Source: Polaromonas sp. C04
Lineage (GTDB): Bacteria > Pseudomonadota > Gammaproteobacteria > Burkholderiales > Burkholderiaceae_C
Length of the DNA stretch: 64,000 bases
Direction of reading: 5' to 3'
Assembly: GCF_002002705.1 (NCBI RefSeq)
Contig: NZ_MUNS01000041.1
Span: 62,001-126,000, forward strand
The notes beneath the pieces were generated by a model. The model was not told where the DNA came from. It worked only from the letters and a program-made list of their open reading frames with translations, and made no database searches. How positions within the stretch are numbered: the first letter of the stretch is position 1; each line of letters begins with the position of its first letter. Shown here piece after piece: positions 43,997 through 52,939 of the stretch. The position numbers were made by a program, and so were the translations under genes.

Positions 43997-44803
43997 CTAC
44001 CCGCCGCCGTACCCGAGATCACTGGAGAGTTGCGCGGCGGCCGCGCGCAGCGGCGTGGCCACGGCTCCGTCCCAGGCCGGATCGAAGGTCGCGGCCGAGC
44101 CCAGTGCCACCATGCCCAGCACCATGTGGCCGTCGGAATCGAACACCGGGGCGCAAAAGCCCACGATGCCCGGCAGCAGGGTGTCCATCACGCGGGCCAT
44201 GCCGTGCTCGCGCACCTCGCCGAGCAGCCGCTGCACTTCGGGCATCGTGGTCGGCAGATCGCTGCGCCCCGAGAGGTTCGGCAGTTTCGCGGCGTGCGCC
44301 AGTTCTTCCTGCAGCAGGAGCGCGATCTTGTCGAGACGGGTCTGTGTCGACAGGTAGGCCGCAAAGCAGCGCCCGGTGGCCGAGGTCAGCAGCGGCATCA
44401 CGTCGCCCAGGCGCAGGTTCACGGTGACCGCCTGCGACGACTCCTCCCAGTGCACGATGGTCGGGCCGTGGTTGCCCCACACGGCCAGCGCCAGCGTATG
44501 GCCAATCTGCTCCACCAGTGCGCCAACGCGCTCGCGCGCCAGCTTCACCGCGTCCAGCCGTGACAGCGAAGCCAGGCCCAGCCGGAGCGCGGCCGGGCCG
44601 AGGTCGTAGCGGGTGTTGCCGGCGTCCTGCGTGACCAGCTCCAGCCGCTGGAAACTCACCAGGTAACGGTGCGCCTTGGCCGCGCTCATGCCGGCGGCCG
44701 CGGCCAGATCGCGCAGCATCAGTGGCCGCGCGGCGCGTGCCAGCACGTCGAGCAGGGCAAAGCCGACCTCGACCGATTGAATCCCTGCGCGCTCTTTGGT
44801 CAT
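43997..44803 (-). CDS. IclR-family transcriptional regulator
   Basis: 268 residues. An N-terminal winged helix-turn-helix (residues 8-65: IQSVEVGFALLDVLARAARPLMLRDLAAAAGMSAAKAHRYLVSFQRLELV) and a C-terminal effector domain (about 85-255) with LPGIVGFCAPVFDSDGHMVLGMVALG. It is divergent from the FAH-family gene across 119 bases that contain a perfect 16-bp palindrome. IclR regulators typically control a neighbouring catabolic gene in response to an aromatic or organic acid. The likely target is the FAH gene; the effector is unknown. Confidence 0.92.
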   Translation of the reverse strand: MTKERAGIQSVEVGFALLDVLARAARPLMLRDLAAAAGMSAAKAHRYLVSFQRLELVTQDAGNTRYDLGPAALRLGLASLSRLDAVKLARERVGALVEQIGHTLALAVWGNHGPTIVHWEESSQAVTVNLRLGDVMPLLTSATGRCFAAYLSTQTRLDKIALLLQEELAHAAKLPNLSGRSDLPTTMPEVQRLLGEVREHGMARVMDTLLPGIVGFCAPVFDSDGHMVLGMVALGSAATFDPAWDGAVATPLRAAAAQLSSDLGYGGG

Positions 44804-44842
44804 TTAAACTAGAATTCCCGGCGTTGATCAAAATTTCGATTA

Positions 44843-44858
44843 GTTAAATCGATTTAAC
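44843..44858. promoter_or_regulatory. Perfect palindrome, candidate IclR operator
   Basis: GTTAAATCGATTTAAC is fully self-complementary. It lies 40 bases from the regulator start codon and 64 bases from that of the FAH gene. The surrounding stretch is AT-rich, unlike the coding neighbours. IclR dimers bind such symmetric sites between divergent genes. Confidence 0.6.
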
Positions 44859-44922
44859 AATGCGTAATTTACACGCAATCGGCGCGCCGTAGCGCATTCA
44901 CCTCGACGGGAACTCCATTTTC

Positions 44923-45930
44923 ATGAAACTTGCCACCTACAAAGACGGCTCACGCGACGGCCAGCTGGTCGTCGTCTCGCGCGACCTCGCGGCGGCGCAT
45001 TATGCGACCGGCATCGCCGCCCATCTGCAGCAGGTGCTGGACGACTGGGGCTTTCTGAGCCCGCAGCTGCAGGACCTGTACGACGCGCTCAACGCCGGGC
45101 GCGCGCGCCACGCGTTCCCGTTCGACCCGGCGCAGTGCATGGCGCCGCTGCCGCGCGCCTACCAGTGGGCCGACGGCTCGGCCTACCTGAACCACGTGGA
45201 GCTGGTGCGCGCCGCGCGCCACGCCGAGGTGCCCGCCACCTTCTACACCGATCCGCTGATGTACCAGGGCGGCAGCGATGACTTCATCGGCCCTTGCGAT
45301 GACGTGGTGGTGCCCAGCGAAGCCTTCGGCATCGACTTCGAGGCCGAGGTTGCCGTCGTCACGGGCGACGTGCCCATGGGCGCCAGTCCCGAGCAGGCGC
45401 TGGACGGCATCCGGCTGCTGATGCTGGTGAACGACGTGTCGCTGCGCAACCTGATCCCGGCCGAACTCGCCAAGGGCTTTGGCTTCTTCCAGAGCAAACC
45501 CGCGACCGCGTTCGGCCCGGTGGCCGTGACGCTGGACGAAGTGGGCGAGGCCTGGGACAAGGGTCGCCTGCACCTGACGATGCAGTCCACCTGGAACGGC
45601 CGCAAGGTCGGCCTGTGCGACGCCGGCCCCGAGATGACCTTCCACTTCGGCCAGCTGATTGCCCACATCTGCAAGACGCGCAATGTGCGCGCCGGCGCCA
45701 TCGTCGGCTCGGGCACGGTGAGCAACAAGGGCGTGCAGGTCAATGGCAAGACCGAATGGCCCAAGGGCTACAGCTGCATTGCGGAGAAGCGCTGCATTGA
45801 AACCATCCAGGACGGCCAGCCCACGACCGAATTCATGAAGTTCGGCGACACCATCCGCATCGAGATGAAGGGCCGTGACGGCCAAAGCGTGTTCGGCGCC
45901 ATCGACCAGAAGATCGTGGCACCTGCATAA
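44923..45930 (+). CDS. Fumarylacetoacetate hydrolase family protein
   Basis: 335 residues. An N-terminal FAH-N-like region (1-75: MKLATYKDGSRDGQLVVVSRDL) leads to the FAH fold. The metal-binding set is in IDFEAEVAVVTGDV, and LMLVNDVSLRNLIPAELAKGFGFFQSKPATAFGPVAVTLDE and GSGTVSNKGVQVNGKTEWPKGYSCIAEKR complete the signature. Members cleave or decarboxylate C-C bonds in ring-fission products (fumarylpyruvate, acetoacetates). The divergent IclR gene suggests induction by such a compound. Which substrate is not shown. Confidence 0.9.
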   Translation: MKLATYKDGSRDGQLVVVSRDLAAAHYATGIAAHLQQVLDDWGFLSPQLQDLYDALNAGRARHAFPFDPAQCMAPLPRAYQWADGSAYLNHVELVRAARHAEVPATFYTDPLMYQGGSDDFIGPCDDVVVPSEAFGIDFEAEVAVVTGDVPMGASPEQALDGIRLLMLVNDVSLRNLIPAELAKGFGFFQSKPATAFGPVAVTLDEVGEAWDKGRLHLTMQSTWNGRKVGLCDAGPEMTFHFGQLIAHICKTRNVRAGAIVGSGTVSNKGVQVNGKTEWPKGYSCIAEKRCIETIQDGQPTTEFMKFGDTIRIEMKGRDGQSVFGAIDQKIVAPA

Positions 45931-45961
45931 GCCGGGCAGCGCACGGGGGGCGAACGCCGCG

Positions 45962-46000
45962 AAGGGCCGCCCCGAGCAAGTTCAGCCCCCTTGGGGGCCG
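45962..46000 (+). repeat. GC-rich repeat, copy 2, between convergent genes
   Basis: GGGCCGCCCCGAG (45964-45976), 9 nt, then CCCCCTTGGGGG (45986-45997), the same blocks as 17837-17874. The second block is a hairpin with a 2-nt loop. It lies in the 204-base gap between the ends of the FAH and HiPIP genes. The rest of that gap is GC-rich with another inverted pair (GGGCTCGC/GCGAGCCC) and no ORF I would support. Confidence 0.55.
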
Positions 46001-46134
46001 GGCCGAAGCGTGATGCCTCGGCACGTGCATAGCGTAGGCCCGGCATGGGCTCGCTCCGCTGTACAGCTAACGCGCACGGACGCTACGCGAGCCCAGCGCC
46101 GTACACGAAGTGACGAGCGTGGGGGCTAGTGCCT

Positions 46135-46452
46135 TTAGGCCTTCTTGGCCCAGGCGCTGCACCAGCCCGTGGTGTGCACCAGTTTACCGGCAAACAGCGG
46201 GCAGTGGCCCGTCGCGGCCGCGCCCATGGGCTGGAACAACTGGCAGTTCGCGCAGTGCTGATCGGCTGTGTGCTTGGGGTATTTTTTCGCGTCGACCTGG
46301 GTCGTGTTTTTCTTGTAGCCGAGCGCGACGGCCTGCGGATCGGTGTCGAGCAATTCCGGGTCGGCGGCCAGTGCCAGGTTTTGCGTCGCCGCCAGGGCCG
46401 AAGTGCCGGCCGCCACGGCCATTAGAAATACGCGTCGATTGGTGCTGCTCAT
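46135..46452 (-). CDS. High-potential iron-sulfur protein (HiPIP)
   Basis: 105 residues with a Tat signal peptide (NRRVFLMAVAAGTSALA) and a small C-terminal HiPIP domain. The four cluster cysteines are in CANCQLF, GHCPLF and GWCSAW. HiPIPs are periplasmic one-electron carriers of high potential that feed terminal oxidases or nitrite/thiosulfate enzymes. The protein probably binds one [4Fe-4S] cluster. The gene stands alone; FNR-like boxes upstream are weak hints of oxygen control. Confidence 0.93.
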   Translation of the reverse strand: MSSTNRRVFLMAVAAGTSALAATQNLALAADPELLDTDPQAVALGYKKNTTQVDAKKYPKHTADQHCANCQLFQPMGAAATGHCPLFAGKLVHTTGWCSAWAKKA

Positions 46453-46469
46453 GGAGTCTCCTGTATGAG

Positions 46470-46586
46470 GTGATCGAGATCAAAAAAAGTGAAATCCTGC
46501 TCCTAATAATCGCACCAATCAAGCCGCATCGCCAGCTTTGCGCCCCAATGCCTGCGTGCGTTGGGCAGTTATTTGAGGAAAATCAA
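46470..46586 (-). promoter_or_regulatory. Two FNR-like boxes upstream of the HiPIP gene
   Basis: GTGAT-CGAG-ATCAA (46470-46483) and TTGAG-GAAA-ATCAA (46573-46586) each differ at one position from TTGAT-N4-ATCAA. The nearer one is only 17 bases from the start codon, too close for class II activation. The farther one could serve with an ~86-nt leader. No convincing -10 is seen, so this is weak evidence. Confidence 0.25.
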
Positions 46587-46609
46587 GATGGAGTGCGAAT
46601 CACTCGCGT

Positions 46610-47218
46610 TCAGGATGCTGCGGATGCAATCTGCCGTACAAAAAGCGTGAGCCCGCGCAGCAGCATCTCGACCGCGATGGCGACCAGGATCAGCCCCATC
46701 AGGCGCTCGAAGGCCATCACCACGCGCTCACCCGCGAGGCGCTGAATCCGCTCTGCCAGCAGCAGCACCACGGCGCACACCGCCATCGTCACACTCAGCG
46801 CGGCCACCCATTCCAGACGCCGCTCGGGCGCCTGCGACACCAGCAGCATCACGGTGGCCAGTGCCGAGGGTCCGGCCAGCGCGGGAATGGCCAGCGGCAC
46901 GATCAGCGGCTCGCCTTCGGGCATGGCCAGGTCGGTCGGGGGTCTCGGAAAAATCATGCGCAGCGCAATCAGGAACAGCACCACCGCCCCGGCGATTTGC
47001 AGCGAGAGCTGGCTCAGGTTCATGACGCGCAAAAACCCGTCGCCGACGAACATGAAGCCCAGCAGCAGCACGAAGGCGATCAGTACTTCGCGCACCGTCA
47101 CCCAGGTCCGGCGTTCGGGCGCCACCCCGCGCAGCGCACTCGCAAAAATCGGAATGTTGCCGAGCGGATCGGTGATCAGCAGCAGCAAAATGGTGGCCGA
47201 GGCGAAGGTATAGCTCAT
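46610..47218 (-). CDS. MarC-family (UPF0056) inner-membrane protein
   Basis: 202 residues from ATG 47218 ([29 protein letters not shown]); an in-frame ATG at 47227 would add three residues, and neither start has a clear ribosome site. Six membrane helices, with the hallmark DPLGNIPIF after helix 1 and [18 protein letters not shown] in the second half. MarC-family members have no proven function; the early link to multiple antibiotic resistance is not supported. It is divergent from the crotonase-like gene at 47321. Confidence 0.9.
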   Translation of the reverse strand: MSYTFASATILLLLITDPLGNIPIFASALRGVAPERRTWVTVREVLIAFVLLLGFMFVGDGFLRVMNLSQLSLQIAGAVVLFLIALRMIFPRPPTDLAMPEGEPLIVPLAIPALAGPSALATVMLLVSQAPERRLEWVAALSVTMAVCAVVLLLAERIQRLAGERVVMAFERLMGLILVAIAVEMLLRGLTLFVRQIASAAS

Positions 47219-47320
47219 GCGGTGCATTATCGACAGGCCGCCCGGGGCCCGCGGCGATGCCAAGGTCCCGCGCACGATTGCCTGCACAATGTTGGCTCGA
47301 AAACCCACGGAGACACGACG

Positions 47321-48139
<819 letters not shown>

Positions 48140-48169
48140 CACTGCTGATGGCGTGTGGATAATCGGGTG

Positions 48170-48523
48170 ATGCACGCGCTTCGCCACGCCCACTTTCTTG
48201 CCCGCTGGGTGCTGGCGTGCTTTGTGCTGGCGATCGGGGTGGCCGTGGCGTCGCCACTGGTCAAGCCGCAGACCATGGAACTCGTGTGTTCCGGTGCGGG
48301 TGCCATGAAGCTGCTCATCAAGACCGATGACGGCGGCAGCGTCGGCCACCACACGCTGCACTGCCCGTTGTGCGCCTCGCTGGGCGCGCCGCCGCCGCAA
48401 CTGCGCGTGGTGGCCGAACCGTACCAGCCTTTGTCGCATGTGTTGCGACCCACCCCGGCCGCGCACATCGCGGCGCTGACCGCCGCACCGCTGCCCGCGC
48501 GCGGACCTCCCGTTTTCTCCTGA
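48170..48523 (+). CDS. DUF2946 family protein of the copper-uptake cluster
   Basis: 117 residues from ATG 48170; a GTG 15 bases upstream is a possible alternative start. A hydrophobic N-terminal segment ([17 protein letters not shown]) is a signal peptide or anchor. The motif HHTLHCPLC (about residues 66-74) carries histidines and a CxxC-like pair, typical of DUF2946, which is often found with copper genes. A copper-binding role is likely but unproven. It precedes a TonB receptor, YcnI and PCuAC genes on the same strand, so a single operon is plausible. Confidence 0.8.
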   Translation: MHALRHAHFLARWVLACFVLAIGVAVASPLVKPQTMELVCSGAGAMKLLIKTDDGGSVGHHTLHCPLCASLGAPPPQLRVVAEPYQPLSHVLRPTPAAHIAALTAAPLPARGPPVFS

Positions 48524-48587
48524 TCTATCAAATTCATAGCGCCTGGTCCATGTTGTGCATGGGCTAGGAGCCGATTTCGTTGATAAC
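48524..48587 (+). repeat. Dispersed palindromic element, copy H (intergenic)
   Basis: CTATCAAATTCATAGC, exactly 20 nt, GGGCT, 8 nt, ATTTCGTTGATAA. The only non-coding copy of the ten. It fills nearly all of the 77-base gap between the DUF2946 gene and the TonB receptor, ending just before AGGAGA, the receptor's ribosome site. Confidence 0.85.
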
Positions 48588-48600
48588 AGGAGATTTTCCC

Positions 48601-50985
48601 ATGCGGAAAAACCGTCTCGCCATGGCGTTTGCCCTGGCCTTTCCCCTTGCGGCGCCGACCGCCCTTTTGTTGAGCGGCGTGGCCCATGCCCAAGGGCAAC
48701 CACCATCGTCCGGCGCACCATCGCCCGATGCCCAGACCAAGTCGCTCGGCATCGTCACCGTCAACAGCGGCCAGCCGACTTCGCTGCCCACGCAGATCCC
48801 CACCACCATGGAGGGCATCACGCGCGAGCAGATCGAGCAGACCATCAACGCCAGCGACAGCGAGGACGTGCTCAAGTACTTTCCCAGCCTGCTGGTGCGC
48901 AAGCGCTACATCGGCGACTACAACCACGCTATCCTGTCGAGCCGGGCCTCGGGCACCGGCAACAGCGCGCGCTCCGCCGTGTATGCCGACGGCATCCTGC
49001 TGTCCAACTACCTGGGCAACGGCGTGGGGGGCCTGAGCTTCCCGCCGCGCTGGAACATGGTCACGCCCGCGGAGATCGAGCGCGTGGACGTGATGTACGG
49101 CCCGTTCTCGGCCGCCTATCCGGGCAACTCGGTCGGTGCCGTGGTGGACTACGTCACGCGCATGCCCACGCGCTTCGAGGTCCATGCGCGCGCCGGCTAC
49201 ACCAGCCAGCCGTTCGATCTGTACAGCACGAATGCCACCTACCGCGCCTGGGAGAGCAGCGCCTCGGTCGGCAACAGGAGCGGCGAGCTGGCGTGGCTGC
49301 TCGCCTTCAGCCACACCGACAGCGACGGCCAGCCGCTCACCTTTGCCACGCGCCTGAAAAGCAGTGGCACGCCAGGTGCCGCGGGCACGCCCGTGGCGGG
49401 CGCCGTGCCCGGCCTCAACAATGCCGCCAGCCCGTGGTACCTGCTGGGCACGGGAACGCAATACCACAGCGTGCAGGACCAGTTCAAGCTCAAGCTGGCC
49501 TACGATTTCACGCCCGTGGTGCGCGCGACCTACACGCTGGGTTTGTGGCAGAACACCTCGCAAGGCACGCCGGTCTCGTACCTGCGCAATGCCGCCGGTC
49601 AGCCCGTTTACAGCGGCCCCATCAACATCAACGGGCTGGCCTTCACGGGCACACAGGCGCTGGGCGGGGGCGATTTCGCGCTCACCAGCCAGAGCAGCAC
49701 GCATTACATGCACGGCCTGTCGCTCAAGAGCCACACGCAAGGCAACTGGGACTGGGAGGTGCTGGCCAGCCTGTACGACTATGCGCAGGACACGCTGCGC
49801 CAGAACGCCGCCGGCAACCCGCTGCCGGGCGCAGCCACGGGCGGCGCCGGCACCGTGGCCGACGGCAGCGGCAGCGGCTGGAACAATCTGGCGCTCAAGG
49901 GAACCTGGCGCCCGGATGGCCTCCGGGGCGCGCACATCGTGGACTTCGGGGCGCAGCAGGACAACTACAAGCTGCAGTACCTCACCTCCAGCATCGCCGG
50001 CAACTGGCTGGCCGACCCGGCGGGCCCGCTGGCCAGCAATGTGCAGGGCCGCACGCAACTGCAAAGCCTGTACGCGCAGGACGCCTGGGCCTTTGCCCCG
50101 CGCTGGAAGACCGTGCTGGGCCTGCGCGCCGAGCAGTGGCGCGCCTTCGACGGGCTGTCCGCGTTCTCGGCCAGCAGCGCGCTCACTTATGCGTCGCGGC
50201 GCGAGAACTACCTCTCGCCGAAGGCGGCGTTGTCGTACCAGTGGGCGCCCGATCTGGTGCTCAAGGCCTCCACCGGCCGCGCGGTGCGCATGCCCACGGT
50301 GAGCGAGCTGTATGGCGCCACTTCGACCACCAACTCGCAATACATCAACGACCCGAACCTGCAGCCCGAGCGCTCGTGGACCACCGACCTGACGGCCGAG
50401 AAGGACCTGGGCAACGCGCTGCTGCGCCTGAGCTTCTTCACCGAGGACACGCACGACGCGCTGTACTCGCAGACCACGTACGACCCGGTGGCCAACCGGA
50501 ACATCAGCCGCGTGCAGAACGTCGGGCGCATCCAGACCAATGGCCTGGAGGTGGCCTACAGCGGCACCGATGTCTGGACGCGCGGGCTGGACCTGAACGC
50601 CAGCGTCACCTATGCGGACTCCATCATCCGGAGCAACGCGGGCTTCGTGAGCGTGCCGGGCGACACCCTCGGCAAGCAGCAGCCCAACATCCCGAGGTGG
50701 CGCGCCACGGCGCTGGCGAGCTACCGCGTCAACGACAAATGGACCGTGGCCTACGGCGTGCGCTACAGCGGCACGCAGTACCGCACGCTCAACAACAGCG
50801 ACGTCAACGGCTACGCCTACATGGGCGTGAGCAAATACTTCACCACCGACCTGCGCGTGCGCTACCAGCTCACGCGCCAGTGGGCGGCCGCCTTCGGCAT
50901 CGACAACCTGAACAACTACCAGTACTGGAACTTCCACCCCTATCCGCAGCGCAGCTACACGGCCGAGCTGAAGTTCGATCTGTAA
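48601..50985 (+). CDS. TonB-dependent outer-membrane receptor, probable copper receptor
   Basis: 794 residues from ATG 48601 (AGGAGA upstream). A cleaved signal peptide ends near GVAHAQ; the plug follows ([90 protein letters not shown]), then a 22-strand barrel ending [14 protein letters not shown] with a terminal-aromatic-type strand. The neighbouring DUF2946, YcnI and PCuAC genes argue for copper (OprC/NosA-like) rather than siderophore uptake. Substrate is inferred from context. Confidence 0.88.
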   Translation: MRKNRLAMAFALAFPLAAPTALLLSGVAHAQGQPPSSGAPSPDAQTKSLGIVTVNSGQPTSLPTQIPTTMEGITREQIEQTINASDSEDVLKYFPSLLVRKRYIGDYNHAILSSRASGTGNSARSAVYADGILLSNYLGNGVGGLSFPPRWNMVTPAEIERVDVMYGPFSAAYPGNSVGAVVDYVTRMPTRFEVHARAGYTSQPFDLYSTNATYRAWESSASVGNRSGELAWLLAFSHTDSDGQPLTFATRLKSSGTPGAAGTPVAGAVPGLNNAASPWYLLGTGTQYHSVQDQFKLKLAYDFTPVVRATYTLGLWQNTSQGTPVSYLRNAAGQPVYSGPININGLAFTGTQALGGGDFALTSQSSTHYMHGLSLKSHTQGNWDWEVLASLYDYAQDTLRQNAAGNPLPGAATGGAGTVADGSGSGWNNLALKGTWRPDGLRGAHIVDFGAQQDNYKLQYLTSSIAGNWLADPAGPLASNVQGRTQLQSLYAQDAWAFAPRWKTVLGLRAEQWRAFDGLSAFSASSALTYASRRENYLSPKAALSYQWAPDLVLKASTGRAVRMPTVSELYGATSTTNSQYINDPNLQPERSWTTDLTAEKDLGNALLRLSFFTEDTHDALYSQTTYDPVANRNISRVQNVGRIQTNGLEVAYSGTDVWTRGLDLNASVTYADSIIRSNAGFVSVPGDTLGKQQPNIPRWRATALASYRVNDKWTVAYGVRYSGTQYRTLNNSDVNGYAYMGVSKYFTTDLRVRYQLTRQWAAAFGIDNLNNYQYWNFHPYPQRSYTAELKFDL

Positions 50986-51007
50986 TCCTGCTCCACGAGG
51001 TATCCTC

Positions 51008-51556
51008 ATGCGTTTTTCATCAACTACAAAATTCATAGCAATCTGCGCATCCATGGCGGGGGCTGCAGGCGTATCGGCTCATATTGTTCTGGATGAGCCG
51101 GCGGCGCTGGCCGGCACCAGCTACAGGGCCGTGTTTCGCGTCGGCCATGGCTGCGCGGGCTCGCCCACCACAGCCATCAAGGTGCTGATTCCGCCCGGCT
51201 TCAAGGGCGCCAAACCCATGCCCAAGCCGGGCTGGGTCTTGTCCACCCGGCGCGAGAAGCTGGCCCAGCCGTATGACGACCATGGCAAGTCCGTGACCGA
51301 GGCGGTGACGGAGATCACGTGGAGCGCCGCCAGCCAGAATGAGGCGCTGCCCAACGACTGGTACGACGAGTTCGTGCTGCGCGGCGCCCTCCCCGGCGAG
51401 GCGGGTGCCATGTGGTTCAAGGTGCTGCAAACCTGCGAAAAGGGCAGCATCGACTGGGTTCAGATTCCTGCCAGCGGCACCTCGACCCACGGCCTGCAGG
51501 CGCCTGCTGCCCTGCTCGAGATCATCCCCTCCGAGCATGTCGGGCATCGGCATTGA
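51008..51556 (+). CDS. ycnI: YcnI-family (DUF1775) copper-binding protein
   Basis: 182 residues. The signal peptide ends at VSA, leaving the mature protein to start HIVLDEP; YcnI proteins bind Cu(II) through exactly such an exposed N-terminal histidine. [36 protein letters not shown] and [36 protein letters not shown] are family signatures. The coding segment for residues about 5-27, most of the signal peptide, is a copy of the dispersed palindromic element. It follows the receptor by 22 bases and precedes PCuAC by 43. Confidence 0.9.
   Translation: MRFSSTTKFIAICASMAGAAGVSAHIVLDEPAALAGTSYRAVFRVGHGCAGSPTTAIKVLIPPGFKGAKPMPKPGWVLSTRREKLAQPYDDHGKSVTEAVTEITWSAASQNEALPNDWYDEFVLRGALPGEAGAMWFKVLQTCEKGSIDWVQIPASGTSTHGLQAPAALLEIIPSEHVGHRH
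51022..51086 (+). repeat. Dispersed palindromic element, copy I (encodes the YcnI signal peptide)
   Basis: ACTACAAAATTCATAGC, exactly 20 nt, GGGCT, GCAGGC and on to CATATTG. In frame and in the sense orientation; it encodes most of the YcnI signal peptide and ends at the cleavage region. Confidence 0.8.
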
Positions 51557-51599
51557 ACGCATTTCTTGCTATCTTTCATCTTCCACAGGAGCCATCCCC

Positions 51600-52106
51600 A
51601 TGAAATCCAGCATCCTTTCCCGCATCCTTGCCGCCAGCCTCGCGCTGGCGTGCGGTGCCCTGTACGCCCAGACCATCGATATCAAGGACGCCTGGGTCCG
51701 CACCTCGGTGCAGGGCCAGAAGGCGACCGGGGCCTTCATGAAAATCACCGCCAAAGAAAATGAGCGTCTGGTGGCGGTGGCCTCGCCCGTGGCGGGCGTG
51801 GCCGAAGTGCACCAGATGATGATGGAGGGCGACGTGATGAAGATGCGCGCCGTCGAAGGCGGGCTCGAGCTGCCCGCGGGCAAGACGGTGGCGCTCACGC
51901 CCGGCGGCTACCACGTGATGCTGATGGACCTGAAGGCGCCTTTGATGAAAGACAGCACGGTGCCGCTGACGCTGGTGTTCAAGAACGACAAGGGCGTGCA
52001 GAGCCGCGTCGAGCTCAAGGTGCCGGTGAGCACCGTCGAGCCCGGCGTGGCCAACGGCATGGGCGCGGACGGTGGCGGCACGATGATGGGCGGGCAGAAA
52101 CACTGA
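51600..52106 (+). CDS. Periplasmic copper chaperone PCu(A)C
   Basis: 168 residues from ATG 51600 behind CAGGAGCC. Signal peptide MKSSILSRILAASLALACGALYAQ, then a cupredoxin-like domain. The copper site H(M)X10MX21HXM is readable: EVHQMMMEGDVMKMR followed by GGYHVMLM. PCuAC binds Cu(I) and, with Sco, delivers copper to cytochrome oxidase CuA. The Met/Gly/His-rich tail (MGADGGGTMMGGQKH) may bind further copper, as reported for some homologues. It is last in the DUF2946-TonB-ycnI-PCuAC cluster. Confidence 0.92.
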   Translation: MKSSILSRILAASLALACGALYAQTIDIKDAWVRTSVQGQKATGAFMKITAKENERLVAVASPVAGVAEVHQMMMEGDVMKMRAVEGGLELPAGKTVALTPGGYHVMLMDLKAPLMKDSTVPLTLVFKNDKGVQSRVELKVPVSTVEPGVANGMGADGGGTMMGGQKH

Positions 52107-52190
52107 TAACTCCCATCGCCATCCATGGCGCGTTGGGGTAAGCTGGCACTGCCTTTCAGCCTTCCACCAACAACCCCAAGAGGAGAAGAC

Positions 52191-52919
52191 ATGAGCAGCC
52201 TGTTGCAGAACCCCAGTTTCGGCAAGTTGATCCCCGGTTTCGACTTTTTGCAGACCCTGGCCAAGGGCGCCACGCAAAGCATTCCGCAGTTGCCGAACCT
52301 GGGCAACTGGGTGGCGCCCACGCTCAATGTCGATGAGCTCGAAAAGCGCATCGACGAGCTCAAGGCGGTGCAGTTCTGGCTGGACCAGAACGCGATGGCG
52401 CTGAAGGCCACCATCCAGGCCCTCGAAGTGCAAAAAATGACGCTGGCCACGCTCAAGGGCATGAACTTCAACATGGGCGACGTGGCCAACGCCTTCAAGC
52501 TCAAGGCCGCCGACACGGTGATGTCGGGGGTGCAGAAGGCGGCGGAGAAGGTCGCCGAGAAGGCGGCGGAGAGCGCCAGGACCGTGGACACGGCGCCCGA
52601 AAAGACGACCGGAAAGGTGGCAGGCAAGGCGGACGCGAAGGCGGCGCCCGGCGTGGTGGACCCGGTGGCATGGTGGGGCTCGCTGACGCAGCAGTTCCAG
52701 CAGATTGCGGCCAATGCCATGAAAGAGGCGGCCAAGCAGACGGCCGTGAACACCACCAGGAACATGGCCACGGGACTGGCCAAGGGCGCGCTCAAAACCG
52801 CAAGCGACATGGCCACCAATGCCACCCGGGCCGCTACGAAATCGGTAGCGCCTGGTGCAGCCAAACCAAGGGCTCCCGCCAAAAAGGCGGCTAAAAAAGC
52901 GGCTCCCCGGAGTCGCTGA
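52191..52919 (+). CDS. phaM: PHA granule-associated protein PhaM
   Basis: 242 residues from ATG 52191 (AGGAGAAGAC upstream). N-terminal FGKLIPGFDFLQTLAK and PNLGNWVAPTLNVDELEKRIDELKAVQFWLDQNAMALKATIQALEVQKMTLATLKGM are the PhaM/PhaP-like helical core. The C-terminal tail is lysine/alanine-rich with PAKKAAKKA, matching the DNA-binding PAKKA-type motif of Ralstonia PhaM, which activates PHA synthase and ties granules to the chromosome. Part of this tail (residues about 215-236) comes from a copy of the palindromic element. No other PHA gene is in the window. Confidence 0.88.
   Translation: MSSLLQNPSFGKLIPGFDFLQTLAKGATQSIPQLPNLGNWVAPTLNVDELEKRIDELKAVQFWLDQNAMALKATIQALEVQKMTLATLKGMNFNMGDVANAFKLKAADTVMSGVQKAAEKVAEKAAESARTVDTAPEKTTGKVAGKADAKAAPGVVDPVAWWGSLTQQFQQIAANAMKEAAKQTAVNTTRNMATGLAKGALKTASDMATNATRAATKSVAPGAAKPRAPAKKAAKKAAPRSR
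52833..52896 (+). repeat. Dispersed palindromic element, copy J (in the PhaM tail)
   Basis: GCTACGAAATCGGTAGC, exactly 20 nt, GGGCT, then CCCGCC. In frame in the sense orientation; it encodes ATKSVAPGAAKPRAPAKKAA, including the start of the PAKKA-like basic motif. Confidence 0.75.
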
Positions 52920-52939
52920 ACCGATCGGAGGGCGCGCGC

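Noticed and set aside
46590-46652. 20-codon frame with a GAGGA-like site before its ATG
   Set aside because: Too short to support, overlaps the end of marC antisense, and the GAGGA is also part of an FNR-like match.
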